33,102 nt of DNA from positions 1-33,102 of the forward strand of contig JAJFHT010000304.1 in the NCBI GenBank assembly GCA_021775495.1, read 5' to 3'. Source of the DNA: Hyphomicrobiales bacterium (lineage in GTDB: Bacteria; Pseudomonadota; Alphaproteobacteria; Rhizobiales; Rhizobiaceae). Both the position numbers and the translations under genes were made by a program. Of this stretch, positions 7,965-16,008 are shown piece by piece. A model generated the notes under the pieces. That model was not told where the DNA came from, ran no database searches, and was given only the letters and a program-made list of their open reading frames with translations. Numbering within the stretch: position 1 is the stretch's first letter; each line of letters begins with the position of its first letter.

Positions 7965-8665
7965 GCTTCCTGCTCGGCGAAAACATGACGGGTGGCTATG
8001 GCGGTGCGGATATTCTGCACGATTGCACCATCGGTGTCGAAGAGGGCGAAATCGCCGTTGTCGTCGGACCCAACGGTGCCGGCAAATCCACCGCGATGAA
8101 AGCGGTGTTCGGCATGCTGAACCTGCGCGAGGGCCGGGTTACCATGAAGGGCGAGGACATCACAAAACTGTCGCCGCAGGATCGGGTGAAAAAGGGCATG
8201 GGTTTCGTGCCTCAGAACAGCAATGTCTTTACTTCGATGAGTGTCGAGGAAAACCTCGAAATGGGTGCCTTTATCCGCGAGGATGACATTTTGGAAACCA
8301 TGGAACAGGTGTTCGAGCTGTTTCCGATCCTGAAAGACAAGCGCCGGCAGCCGGCCGGCGAACTGTCCGGCGGGCAGCGTCAGCAGGTGGCGGTCGGACG
8401 GGCGCTGATGACCAAACCGAAAGTGCTGATGCTGGACGAGCCGACAGCCGGCGTATCGCCGATCGTCATGGACGAGCTGTTCGACCGCATCATCGAGATT
8501 GCCAGAAACGGCATCGCCATCCTGATGGTGGAACAAAACGCCAAACAGGCGTTGAACATCGCCGACAAGGGTTATGTGCTGGTGCAGGGCGAAAACCGGT
8601 ATACCGACACGGGCGAAGCGCTGATGCAGGACCCTGAAGTGCGCAAGGCGTTTCTGGGGGGATGA
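7961..8665 (+). CDS. ABC transporter ATP-binding protein, LivF type
   Basis: This 234-residue second ATPase is the partner of the LivG-type subunit. It shows GPNGAGKST (Walker A, near residues 36-44), FVPQNSNVF (Q-loop), LSGGQRQQV (signature), VLMLDEPTAGV (Walker B) and MVEQNAKQAL. The last is the LivF form of the switch region, where the usual His is replaced within VEQN. The start overlaps the LivG stop by four bases (ATGA), and its stop overlaps the next gene the same way. Length and motifs are normal. Confidence 0.93.
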   Translation: MSFLLGENMTGGYGGADILHDCTIGVEEGEIAVVVGPNGAGKSTAMKAVFGMLNLREGRVTMKGEDITKLSPQDRVKKGMGFVPQNSNVFTSMSVEENLEMGAFIREDDILETMEQVFELFPILKDKRRQPAGELSGGQRQQVAVGRALMTKPKVLMLDEPTAGVSPIVMDELFDRIIEIARNGIAILMVEQNAKQALNIADKGYVLVQGENRYTDTGEALMQDPEVRKAFLGG

Positions 8666-9678
8666 TGGAAAATATTCTCAACGCACTTGTTCTGTTGGCG
8701 AACTTCCTTGTGGTGCCGGGCTTGGCTTATGGCAGCCAGTTGGCGCTGGGCGCGCTGGGTGTCACGCTGATTTACGGCATTTTGCGCTTTTCCAATTTCG
8801 CCCATGGCGAGACCATGGCATTCGGTACCATGGCGGCGATCCTGGCCACTTGGTGGTTCCAGTCTCTGGGGATTTCGCTCGGGCCGTTGCCAACGGCACT
8901 GCTGGCGCTGCCGGTGGGCATTCTGGCGGCGATGGTTCTGGTGCTGACCACCGATCGGCTGGTCTATCGGTTTTACCGAAAACAGAAGTCCAGCCCGGTG
9001 ATCTTCCTGATCGCCTCACTTGGGGTGATGTTCTTCTACAATGGGCTGGTGAGATTCGTCATCGGGCCGAATGACCAGATTTTCACCGACGGATCGCGTT
9101 TCATCGTCACCGCGCGCGAGTTCAAGAAGTACACCGGCTTGAACGAAGGGCTGGCGATCAAGACGACCCAGGGCATAACGGTAGTGGCAGCGGTTGTCAT
9201 TGTTGCAGCGCTGTTCTGGTTCCTGAACAAGACCCGTTCCGGTAAATCGATGCGAGCCTATTCCGACAATGAGGATCTGGCGCTTCTGTCGGGCATCAAT
9301 CCCGACCGGGTGGTGATGATTGCCTGGCTGCTGACCGCGGCGCTGGCAACCATCGCCGGTACGCTCTACGGCCTCGACAAGAGTTTCAAACCCTTTACCT
9401 ATCTGCAGATCCTCTTGCCGATATTCGCCTCTGCAATCGTTGGCGGGCTCGGCAGTCCAATTGGCGCCATCGCCGGTGGATTTGTCATCGCCTTTTCGGA
9501 GGTGACTGTTACGTTCGCCTTCAAGAAATTCGTCACCTATCTGGTGCCAGAGGCCTGGGCGCCGGACACATTGCTGCAATTGCTGTCGACGGACTACAAA
9601 TTCGCCGTCTCGTTTGCCATTCTTGTGGTGGTTCTGCTGGTCAAACCGACCGGCCTGTTCAGCGGGAAATCGTTATGA
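8662..9678 (+). CDS. ABC transporter permease, LivH type
   Basis: This is a 338-residue inner-membrane permease with about eight hydrophobic helices. The N-terminal region GLAYGSQLALGALGVTLIYGILRFSNFAHGE is the classic LivH start (second helix and FxxHGE). FASAIVGGLGSPIGAIAGG near the C-terminus is the cytoplasmic coupling segment that docks the ATPase. It is about 40 residues longer than E. coli LivH, with extra sequence around residues 130-165, as in many alphaproteobacterial homologues. The ATGA overlaps at both ends show tight coupling with the neighbouring subunits. Confidence 0.92.
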   Translation: MMENILNALVLLANFLVVPGLAYGSQLALGALGVTLIYGILRFSNFAHGETMAFGTMAAILATWWFQSLGISLGPLPTALLALPVGILAAMVLVLTTDRLVYRFYRKQKSSPVIFLIASLGVMFFYNGLVRFVIGPNDQIFTDGSRFIVTAREFKKYTGLNEGLAIKTTQGITVVAAVVIVAALFWFLNKTRSGKSMRAYSDNEDLALLSGINPDRVVMIAWLLTAALATIAGTLYGLDKSFKPFTYLQILLPIFASAIVGGLGSPIGAIAGGFVIAFSEVTVTFAFKKFVTYLVPEAWAPDTLLQLLSTDYKFAVSFAILVVVLLVKPTGLFSGKSL

Positions 9679-10988
9679 CGATCAATCGCAGAAATGTCGG
9701 CATGTTTGCGCTGATGGCGCTGCTGATCACAATAGTCGGTGTGTCGCAGAGCTGGTCGGTGGCGCTGGCCATTCTCAATCTCTGCCTGATCTCCTCGATC
9801 ATGGCGCTGGGTGTGAACATCCAGTGGGGATATGGCGGCTTGCTCAATGTCGGGGTGATGGGATTTGCCGCGCTTGGCGGTGTCGCCGGTGTGCTGGTTT
9901 CGATGCCACCGGTGGCCAATGCCTGGGCAGCCGGCGGAATCGGCGTACTGATCGCGCTTGTTGTCGGATTGATCACCATTGTCGCGGCGGCTTGGACCTA
10001 TAACAAATTGCGTGGCACCGGAAGCTATCAGGCTCTCACAGTGGGTGCGATTGTCGTGGTTGGCTATTTCGCCATGCGCTGGTTCATGGACCCTGCGGTT
10101 GATGCGATCGAGGCGGTGGAGTCGGCCAAAACGGGCTATCTCGGCGGGCTTGGCCTGCCGATCCTGATCTCCTGGGCCGTGGGCGGGGTGTTCGCCGCCG
10201 GCGCGGCGTGGATCGTCGGCAAGATAGCGCTCGGCCTGCGTTCGGATTACCTGGCTATCGCGACGCTTGGCATTTCCGAGATCATCGTGGCAATGCTGAA
10301 AAACGAGGACTGGCTGACCAGGGGCGTGAAAAACGTCAACGGCATTCCGCGGCCGGTGCCCTATGAAGTCAATCTGCAGCGGTCGGAATATTTCCAGAAA
10401 CTGGCGGCTGACTGGAACATGTCGATCATCGATCTGTCGTCGATCACCGTTAAACTCTGTTATGCCGGTCTGTTTGCCATTGTACTGCTGGCCATTTTGT
10501 GGCTGTCGGAGCGGGCGTTGCGCTCACCCTGGGGCCGGATGATGCGTGCTATCCGCGACAACGAAACTGCTGCCGCAGCGATGGGCAAGAACGTCACCGC
10601 GCGCCACTTGCAGGTTTTTGTGCTGGGTTCTGCGGTAATCGGTATTGCCGGCGCTATGCTGACAACGCTTGATGGACAGTTCACACCGACCGCCTACCAG
10701 CCTCTGCGTTTCACCTTCCTGATCTGGGTGATGGTCATCGTCGGAGGGTCCGGCAACAATTGGGGCTCGGTGCTTGGAGGATTCGTCATCTGGTTTTTCT
10801 GGATCGAAGCCGAACCGCTCGGCCTGTGGGTGATGGATGTGATCACTGCCGGCATGGCCGAAGACAACGCCCTGCGCCTGCATCTGCTCAACAGCGCCGC
10901 ACACATGCGACTGATGATGATGGGATTGATACTGCTGCTGGTGCTGCGCTTCACGCCGAAGGGACTGATTCCGGAAACGCGGCGGTAA
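9675..10988 (+). CDS. ABC transporter permease, LivM type
   Basis: This 437-residue membrane permease is the second channel subunit. It contains ALGVNIQWGYGGLLNVGVMGFAALGG (the LivM helix 2-3 signature), LRSDYLAIATLGISEI, RSPWGRMMRAIRDNETAAAAMGKN (ATPase-coupling loop) and VIVGGSGNNWGSVLGG. Compared with E. coli LivM it has an inserted segment around residues 95-160 and another around 215-260, as in a subgroup seen in rhizobia. It is the last gene of the importer operon. Its stop lies only two bases from the converging dehydrogenase stop, leaving no room for a dedicated terminator between them. Confidence 0.91.
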   Translation: MTINRRNVGMFALMALLITIVGVSQSWSVALAILNLCLISSIMALGVNIQWGYGGLLNVGVMGFAALGGVAGVLVSMPPVANAWAAGGIGVLIALVVGLITIVAAAWTYNKLRGTGSYQALTVGAIVVVGYFAMRWFMDPAVDAIEAVESAKTGYLGGLGLPILISWAVGGVFAAGAAWIVGKIALGLRSDYLAIATLGISEIIVAMLKNEDWLTRGVKNVNGIPRPVPYEVNLQRSEYFQKLAADWNMSIIDLSSITVKLCYAGLFAIVLLAILWLSERALRSPWGRMMRAIRDNETAAAAMGKNVTARHLQVFVLGSAVIGIAGAMLTTLDGQFTPTAYQPLRFTFLIWVMVIVGGSGNNWGSVLGGFVIWFFWIEAEPLGLWVMDVITAGMAEDNALRLHLLNSAAHMRLMMMGLILLLVLRFTPKGLIPETRR

Positions 10989-10990
10989 AC

Positions 10991-13405
10991 TTACGCCCGC
11001 AATCGCTCTCCGGCCGGATCGAACGGTGGTTCAGACAGCACTGTTCCCCGGTGCGGCTTTCCAAGGATCATCACATCGACTTCCGCGCCCGGCGTGACGT
11101 CTTTCAGATAGGCCAGCGCCAGGGATTTTGCGACGTGATAGCCATAGGTGCCTGAAGTCACTCGGCCGACAGGTGTGCCGTCAGGCAGAAACACCGGCTC
11201 TCCGCCCGACGCGTCAGCATTGGTGACATCATGCACTTCGATGAGCGAGAGCCGTTCGCGTGGAGGATTGTCCTTCAGCGCGAGGTAGGCGGGCTTGTTG
11301 AGGAAATCCTTTTCCAGTTTGACCAGCCTTTCCAGGCCGACTTCCTGCGGCCAGTATTCGGGCGAATATTCGCGACCCCAACTGCCGTAACCTTTCTCTA
11401 TGCGCAGCGACATCAGCGCGCGGCTTCCGACAGGTCCGGCATTGAATGCCTTGCCGGCCTCCAAAAGGGCGTCGTAAAGCCGAAGCTGATCACCTGTGGC
11501 GCAATGCAGTTCCCAGCCAAGGTCGCCAGTGAAAGACACACGCAGGGCGACGACTACGATGCCGGCAAGTATCAGGCGTTGTGAGCGCATGAACGGAAAC
11601 TCAGCCGTCGCCAGGCTGGCATTGGTGAGTTGTTGCAGCATAGCGCGGGATTTCGGACCGGCGACGTTGAATCCGCACAGCGTTTCGGTGCGGCTTTCGA
11701 ATGTCGTGCCAAACGGTAGAGGCACGGCGCTGAAAAATCGTTGATGATAGCGTTCGGCCATGCCGGAACCGATGATCATGAACTCATCATCCGCCAGCCG
11801 CGTGACAGTGAAATCACCGGCGATGCCGCCGCGAACGCCGATCAGTGGCGTGAGGCAGGAACGCCCGACCGTTTTCGGCATGGTGTTGGCGAAGATCGAA
11901 TTCAACCAGTCGGCGGCACCGGAACCTTTGATCGCATATTTGGCAAAATTCGAAATGTCGATGATGCCAGCGTGCTGACGCAACATGTGGCACTCGGCGC
12001 CAACCGGTTCGAACCAGTTCTGCCGTGTGAAACCATTGGTTTCCTTAGCGTCCGCCGGATCGGCAGCGAACCACAACGGGTGTTCCCAGCCAAAGTTGAG
12101 CCCGAACACGGCACCCATCTGCTTTTGCCGCTGATAAGCCGGACGTGTACGGGCCGGCCGGCCAGCAGCGCGTTCCTCGTTGGGGAAGTGGATTGAGAAC
12201 CGGTTAGCATACTGATCGCCGACCCGTGCCCTGGTGAAGGCCTTGTCGGTCCATGCGCCGAAACGCGCCAGATCCCAGGCGAACATGTCGAGATGCGGTT
12301 CGCCGCTGATCATCCATTCGGCCGCCAACAGGCCGAGCCCACCCGACTGTGAAAAGCCGGGAATGATACCGTTGCAGCAGAAATAGTTTTTCAGTTCCGG
12401 CACCGGCCCGAACAACGCATTGGAATCCGGTGACCAGATCATCGGGCCATTGATCACCCGTCTGATACCGGCCTCGCCCAGAGCCGGGACACGGTCGATG
12501 GCGCGCATCATATTGTCCTCGATGCGCTCCAGGTCGTCGGGAAACAACTCGTGGCCGAAGCCTGGCGGCGTTCCGTGTTCTGCCCAGAAGCGGACATCTT
12601 TTTCGTAGGCACCAACCAGCAGGCCATTGCCCTCCTGGCGCAGGTAATATTCGCCGTCACGGTCGGCGACAGAGGGCAGGCGCCGGTCCATTGCCGCAAT
12701 CTCGGCAATTGTCTCTGTCACAAAATACTGATGTTCGGTCGGTATCAGCGGCAGGTCCAGTCCGGCAAGAGCCGCAACTTCGCGTCCCCACAACCCGGCG
12801 GCATTGACCAACCATTCGGTTCGGATGATGCCCTTCGGCGTTTCAACGATCCAACTCCCGTCTGGTTGCTGCACCGTGGAGGTGACCGGGGTAAAACGAT
12901 GGATTTCGGCGCCCTTTTGCCGGGCGCCGGCGGCATACGCATTGGTGACACCGGACGGATCGACATTGCCGCCATCGGGCTCGAACATGATGCATCTGAT
13001 GCCGTCAAGATTGACCAGCGGATGCAGACGCTCGGCTTCCCGCCGGTCGATCTCATAAAAGTTCATGCCGTAGTAGAGCGCCTTCGCGGCCTGCAGCCGC
13101 AATTGGTGTTCCCGGTCTTCGGTCTGGGCCAGATAGAGGCTACCGGGCTGGAATACTCCGCAGCCCTGACCGGTTTCGGCTTCCAGTTCTTTGTAGAGGT
13201 TCATTGTATAGTGCTGGATGCGGCTGATGTTGGTGCTGTCGTGCAGCCCGTGAATATTTGCCGCCGCGTGCCAGGTTGAACCTGAGGTCAGTTCGTCGCG
13301 CTCGAGCAGTACGACATCGGTCCATCCGAGTTTGGCCAGATGATAAAGGATCGAGCAGCCGACAACGCCACCTCCGATGATGGCGGCCTGGGCGTGGGTG
13401 CGCAT
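10991..13405 (-). CDS. Dimethylglycine/sarcosine dehydrogenase-like FAD- and folate-dependent oxidoreductase
   Basis: This is an 804-residue two-part enzyme. The N-terminal half is a DAO-type FAD domain: IIGGGVVG (residues 9-16), the end of the Rossmann beta-2 strand at LLERDEL, and SGSTWHAA. His46 in that motif matches the His that carries covalent FAD in dimethylglycine and sarcosine dehydrogenases. A central FAO_M-like linker follows. The C-terminal ~400 residues resemble the GcvT aminomethyltransferase fold (GGIAGDFTVTRL, CGFNVAGPKSRAML, FTGDLGWELHC, ALMSLRIEKGYGSWGREY), which passes the methyl carbon to tetrahydrofolate. The start at 13405 is chosen because the Rossmann motif follows directly and GGAG lies upstream; a 22-residue extension to 13471 is less likely. 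It is third in an operon after the Rieske and small-protein genes. The likely role is oxidative N-demethylation of a secondary or tertiary amine; the exact substrate is unknown. Confidence 0.88.
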   Translation of the reverse strand: MRTHAQAAIIGGGVVGCSILYHLAKLGWTDVVLLERDELTSGSTWHAAANIHGLHDSTNISRIQHYTMNLYKELEAETGQGCGVFQPGSLYLAQTEDREHQLRLQAAKALYYGMNFYEIDRREAERLHPLVNLDGIRCIMFEPDGGNVDPSGVTNAYAAGARQKGAEIHRFTPVTSTVQQPDGSWIVETPKGIIRTEWLVNAAGLWGREVAALAGLDLPLIPTEHQYFVTETIAEIAAMDRRLPSVADRDGEYYLRQEGNGLLVGAYEKDVRFWAEHGTPPGFGHELFPDDLERIEDNMMRAIDRVPALGEAGIRRVINGPMIWSPDSNALFGPVPELKNYFCCNGIIPGFSQSGGLGLLAAEWMISGEPHLDMFAWDLARFGAWTDKAFTRARVGDQYANRFSIHFPNEERAAGRPARTRPAYQRQKQMGAVFGLNFGWEHPLWFAADPADAKETNGFTRQNWFEPVGAECHMLRQHAGIIDISNFAKYAIKGSGAADWLNSIFANTMPKTVGRSCLTPLIGVRGGIAGDFTVTRLADDEFMIIGSGMAERYHQRFFSAVPLPFGTTFESRTETLCGFNVAGPKSRAMLQQLTNASLATAEFPFMRSQRLILAGIVVVALRVSFTGDLGWELHCATGDQLRLYDALLEAGKAFNAGPVGSRALMSLRIEKGYGSWGREYSPEYWPQEVGLERLVKLEKDFLNKPAYLALKDNPPRERLSLIEVHDVTNADASGGEPVFLPDGTPVGRVTSGTYGYHVAKSLALAYLKDVTPGAEVDVMILGKPHRGTVLSEPPFDPAGERLRA

Positions 13406-13413
13406 TTTTTGGG

Positions 13414-13671
13414 TCACTCCGGTCGGGGATTTGGTCTTGCAGGCGCGGAGTCCTCGCGCCCATGCCGCCAAAGGCGTTGTCTAAGCTGATCAGCTTCCGT
13501 TGCCCCGGTTTGCAGGGCAAAGACATAGGCGTGGGTCAGGTAGAAACAGGCCGCATCGATATCGCCCTCGGTCTCGCGCAGATCGGCGGCTTCCGTGTAA
13601 AGCGCCACGAGAGCTGTCAAATCTCCTACCGCATGCGCTTCGAGCAGGCGGCTGTCCAGATCGGCTGTCAT
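13414..13671 (-). CDS. Uncharacterised 85-residue protein between Rieske oxygenase and dehydrogenase
   Basis: This small acidic helical protein begins MTADLDSRLLEAHAVGDL and contains LVALYTEAADL and DAACFYLTHAYVFALQTG, ending in a Pro/Arg-rich tail. The Ala/Leu/Tyr spacing resembles one or two tetratricopeptide-like helix pairs. The ATG at 13671 lies four bases after the Rieske stop. The stop is eight bases before the chosen dehydrogenase start, so all three are almost certainly co-transcribed and coupled. No signal peptide, cofactor motif or known domain is visible. By position it may be an assembly or scaffold subunit for one of its neighbours, but this is only inference. A longer frame up to 13812 overlaps the Rieske gene and is not favoured. 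Confidence 0.75.
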   Translation of the reverse strand: MTADLDSRLLEAHAVGDLTALVALYTEAADLRETEGDIDAACFYLTHAYVFALQTGATEADQLRQRLWRHGREDSAPARPNPRPE

Positions 13672-13675
13672 GATT

Positions 13676-14830
13676 TCAGGCTGCGCGCGCCTTGTCGACC
13701 TGGCTGGCCACCCAGTGGTGAAAATTGTGGGTCGGACCGTCCATTGCCGGTGAAAACCGGCCACCGTCGAACAGCGTACCGTGACGGCCTTTCTGCATGC
13801 CCTCGACCACAATTATGTCCTCTTCGAAAACCGACTTCCACTGGGTGGCGTTGGCGGCACGCAAACCGTCATGATCCGGACTTGCCGCAACATCCTGCGG
13901 GTAATAGAGCTCGATATGTTCGATGGTGTTTTCCAGATCTACCGGCTCCAGCACGATGGCGAAGAAGTGGTCGCGGTGCACACCCAGCAGGACGTTGGGA
14001 TAAACGGCGATATATTCGGCGCCTTCATTCCACTTGTCGCCGAGGCCAGTGAAATCCGGGAACACCGATCCGTCTTCAGCCTTCAATTGGCGGTAGACCA
14101 GCGTTCCCTGACCGGAATAGGCGTCGGGTTTTTCGATATTGTAGTGATCCTCAAGCCGTGAATAGCTGTTGAGGCCGGGATGAATCCACGGCAGGTGGTA
14201 ACTCTCGCAATAGTTCTCGACCGCCAGTTTCCAGTTCGATTTGACCGCGAGTTTGAGGGACGATCCGTCGCCGGCGTGATGAAGCGGCTGTTCGAATTCG
14301 GCCCAGCGCGCCATCAGGTCGGACTTGTCCTCTTCGAAATCCGGTGCGTCGCCGGAAATGTTGACGAAGACAACGTCGTGCCAGACGTAAGATCGGATGC
14401 GGAACAGGCCGAGTTCGGCGCGATTGATGTCTTCATGGGTGTTGTGACCGGGGCCGCCAACATGCGGTGTGGCGCGCAATTCACCGCTCAGCGCATAACA
14501 CCAACTGTGGTAGCGGCAGCGGATCGCGCCGGTGATCCTGGTCGGCTCGTCAACGAGAATCATGCCGCGATGGCGACAGGTGTTCTGGAACACATTGATC
14601 AATCCGTCGCGGTCACACACCATCAGCAGCGGCATGCCGAGGAAATCAATCGGCTTTGCATCGCCGGGCAGGGGAATGTCCTTGCCGAAGCCGATGCCCG
14701 ACCAGTTGGCAAAAAGCACAGAGCGCTTTTCCTCCTCGAACACCTGCTTCGAGACATAATGTTCGTTTGGCAGGCCACGCGCCTTGCTGAGCCCGGTCAT
14801 GACGGGCGCGAGTTCGCTAAATGCATTCAT
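13676..14830 (-). CDS. Rieske [2Fe-2S] oxygenase alpha subunit, quaternary-amine/betaine demethylase-like
   Basis: This 384-residue protein carries the Rieske ligands Cys85-x-His87 (NTCRHRG) and Cys105-xx-His108 (CRYHSWCY). The mononuclear iron site follows with His212 and His217 in YHLPWIH, and a late acidic ligand in the FEEDIIVVEG region. Before His212 there is Glu209 (ESYH), where aromatic dioxygenases have the bridging Asp; the carnitine oxygenase CntA group also uses Glu. The start at 14830 has an excellent SD (GGAGGA, seven bases upstream); a nine-residue extension is possible but unneeded. It needs a reductase, which is not encoded in this window. With the dimethylglycine-dehydrogenase-like gene it suggests stepwise N-demethylation, as in glycine betaine, carnitine or stachydrine breakdown. 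The substrate is not determined. Confidence 0.9.
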   Translation of the reverse strand: MNAFSELAPVMTGLSKARGLPNEHYVSKQVFEEEKRSVLFANWSGIGFGKDIPLPGDAKPIDFLGMPLLMVCDRDGLINVFQNTCRHRGMILVDEPTRITGAIRCRYHSWCYALSGELRATPHVGGPGHNTHEDINRAELGLFRIRSYVWHDVVFVNISGDAPDFEEDKSDLMARWAEFEQPLHHAGDGSSLKLAVKSNWKLAVENYCESYHLPWIHPGLNSYSRLEDHYNIEKPDAYSGQGTLVYRQLKAEDGSVFPDFTGLGDKWNEGAEYIAVYPNVLLGVHRDHFFAIVLEPVDLENTIEHIELYYPQDVAASPDHDGLRAANATQWKSVFEEDIIVVEGMQKGRHGTLFDGGRFSPAMDGPTHNFHHWVASQVDKARAA

Positions 14831-14908
14831 GGCTGATCCTCCGGCACCACAATCCATGCAGCCAGACTAACGCCGGGTGTTTTCAAGACAATGCCCGAAA
14901 ACTTCGCG

Positions 14909-14933
14909 TTCAATTGAATTCAATTCAACTGAA
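14909..14933. promoter_or_regulatory. Overlapping palindromes upstream of the Rieske operon, likely regulator site
   Basis: TTCAATTGAA (14909-14918) and TTGAATTCAA (14914-14923) are overlapping perfect 10-base palindromes. They are followed by the near copy TTCAACTGAA (14924-14933), 15 bases from the first. The cluster lies 79-103 bases before the Rieske ATG and just past the LysR regulator stop, a usual place for a LysR-type activator site. Confidence 0.5.
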
Positions 14934-14938
14934 GATCG

Positions 14939-15829
14939 TCAGATATTGTCGAGCAGCCAGCTGCGCAACAATTGAACCTCCGGCCCAAGCATGTCTTCCG
15001 GGTCGGAAATGATGCGAAATTCGGCGGGTTCGGGCAGGCTGTGGTCGCCGATGCGGACAAGCGCTCCGCGCTCTAGCAATGGCTGTACCAGGCGCCGCCA
15101 GCCGAGCGCCACGCCGGCATCGTCCCGCGCGGCCTGCAGCGCGATGGTGTAGTTGTTCACCCTCATGCCGGTGGCAATGTTTCCGGTGTAACCCAGCTCT
15201 CGGAACCAGGTCCGCCAGGTGGTCCATCCGGCCGGATCGCTGTCGAGCTGAATCAGCGGCATTCGGGCCAGCGATTCCAGCTCGGTTTCGGGGTGCTGAT
15301 CAGCAAAATCCGGACTGCAGACCGGGACAAGATCGTCGCGATAAAGCGGCACCGAAATCTTGTGTGATGGAACGGTGCCGCCGTACTGAATGGTCAGGTC
15401 AATCAGGTGTTCAGGCCGGTCGGGACTATCGGAGACGTGTTGGTTGACCGGGACGGATCCGTGCTCTTTCCAAAAGCGGATCAGTCGCGGCGTGAGCCAG
15501 AGCGACGACACCGATGTGCTGGAGGCCACGGTGACCGAATTGTCCTGACCTGATTTGCGCAGTTCTGAAAGGGTTCGGGAGATGCTGCCGAAGCTGCGTT
15601 GCAAGGTTGCGAACAATCGGCCTCCATCGTCGGTCAGTGCGACCCCGCGATGTTTGCGCTCGAACAGCACGAGTGACAAATCACCTTCCAGCGCCTTGAT
15701 CTGATGGCTGACAGCGCCGGGTGTGACGTTGAGCTCGGAGGCGGCGTCTTTGAAACTCAAATGCCGCGCCGCGGCCTCGAAGCATGCCAGTGTGGTCAGT
15801 GGTGGCAGATTGTAGTGTCTTCGGGCCAT
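14939..15829 (-). CDS. LysR-family transcriptional regulator, GcvA-like
   Basis: This 296-residue protein has an N-terminal winged helix-turn-helix at residues 8-66 (LTTLACFEAAARHLSFKDAA, then VTPGAVSHQIKALE and LFERKHRGVALTDDG). A periplasmic-binding-protein-like effector domain occupies ~95-295. The pattern PPLTTLACFEAAARHLSF is typical of the GcvA/AmpR branch. It is encoded in the same direction as, and directly upstream of, the Rieske operon, so it probably controls that operon in response to the substrate or an intermediate. A perfect inverted repeat lies 12 bases before its ATG and suggests autoregulation. No clear SD is present. Confidence 0.92.
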   Translation of the reverse strand: MARRHYNLPPLTTLACFEAAARHLSFKDAASELNVTPGAVSHQIKALEGDLSLVLFERKHRGVALTDDGGRLFATLQRSFGSISRTLSELRKSGQDNSVTVASSTSVSSLWLTPRLIRFWKEHGSVPVNQHVSDSPDRPEHLIDLTIQYGGTVPSHKISVPLYRDDLVPVCSPDFADQHPETELESLARMPLIQLDSDPAGWTTWRTWFRELGYTGNIATGMRVNNYTIALQAARDDAGVALGWRRLVQPLLERGALVRIGDHSLPEPAEFRIISDPEDMLGPEVQLLRSWLLDNI

Positions 15830-15840
15830 GAAGTTCTCTG

Positions 15841-15859
15841 AAGTGAAGTGGGTTCACTT
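15841..15859. promoter_or_regulatory. Inverted repeat at the LysR/GFA divergent region
   Basis: AAGTGAA (15841-15847), five bases, then TTCACTT (15853-15859) form a perfect 7-5-7 dyad. It lies immediately before the LysR regulator start and about 150 bases before the divergent GFA gene. A candidate autoregulatory site; it shares TGAA/TTCA halves with the site before the Rieske gene. Confidence 0.5.
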
Positions 15860-16008
15860 TTAGATGCATAACGCTGTTCATCACCTTGAGCAAACATCCA
15901 AGCTCGATCGATCGGGTGTTGTTTGAGATCAATGCTTTGTCAGAATCCGCGCGTTCAAATGAGAAGGATGTACGATTGTGGCGGGATTCGATTGAACAGG
16001 AGACAAAT

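Noticed and set aside
12551..13279. Plus-strand open frame of 242 codons across the dehydrogenase gene
   Set aside because: It is a reverse-strand shadow of the well-supported FAD domain, with no protein-like motifs.
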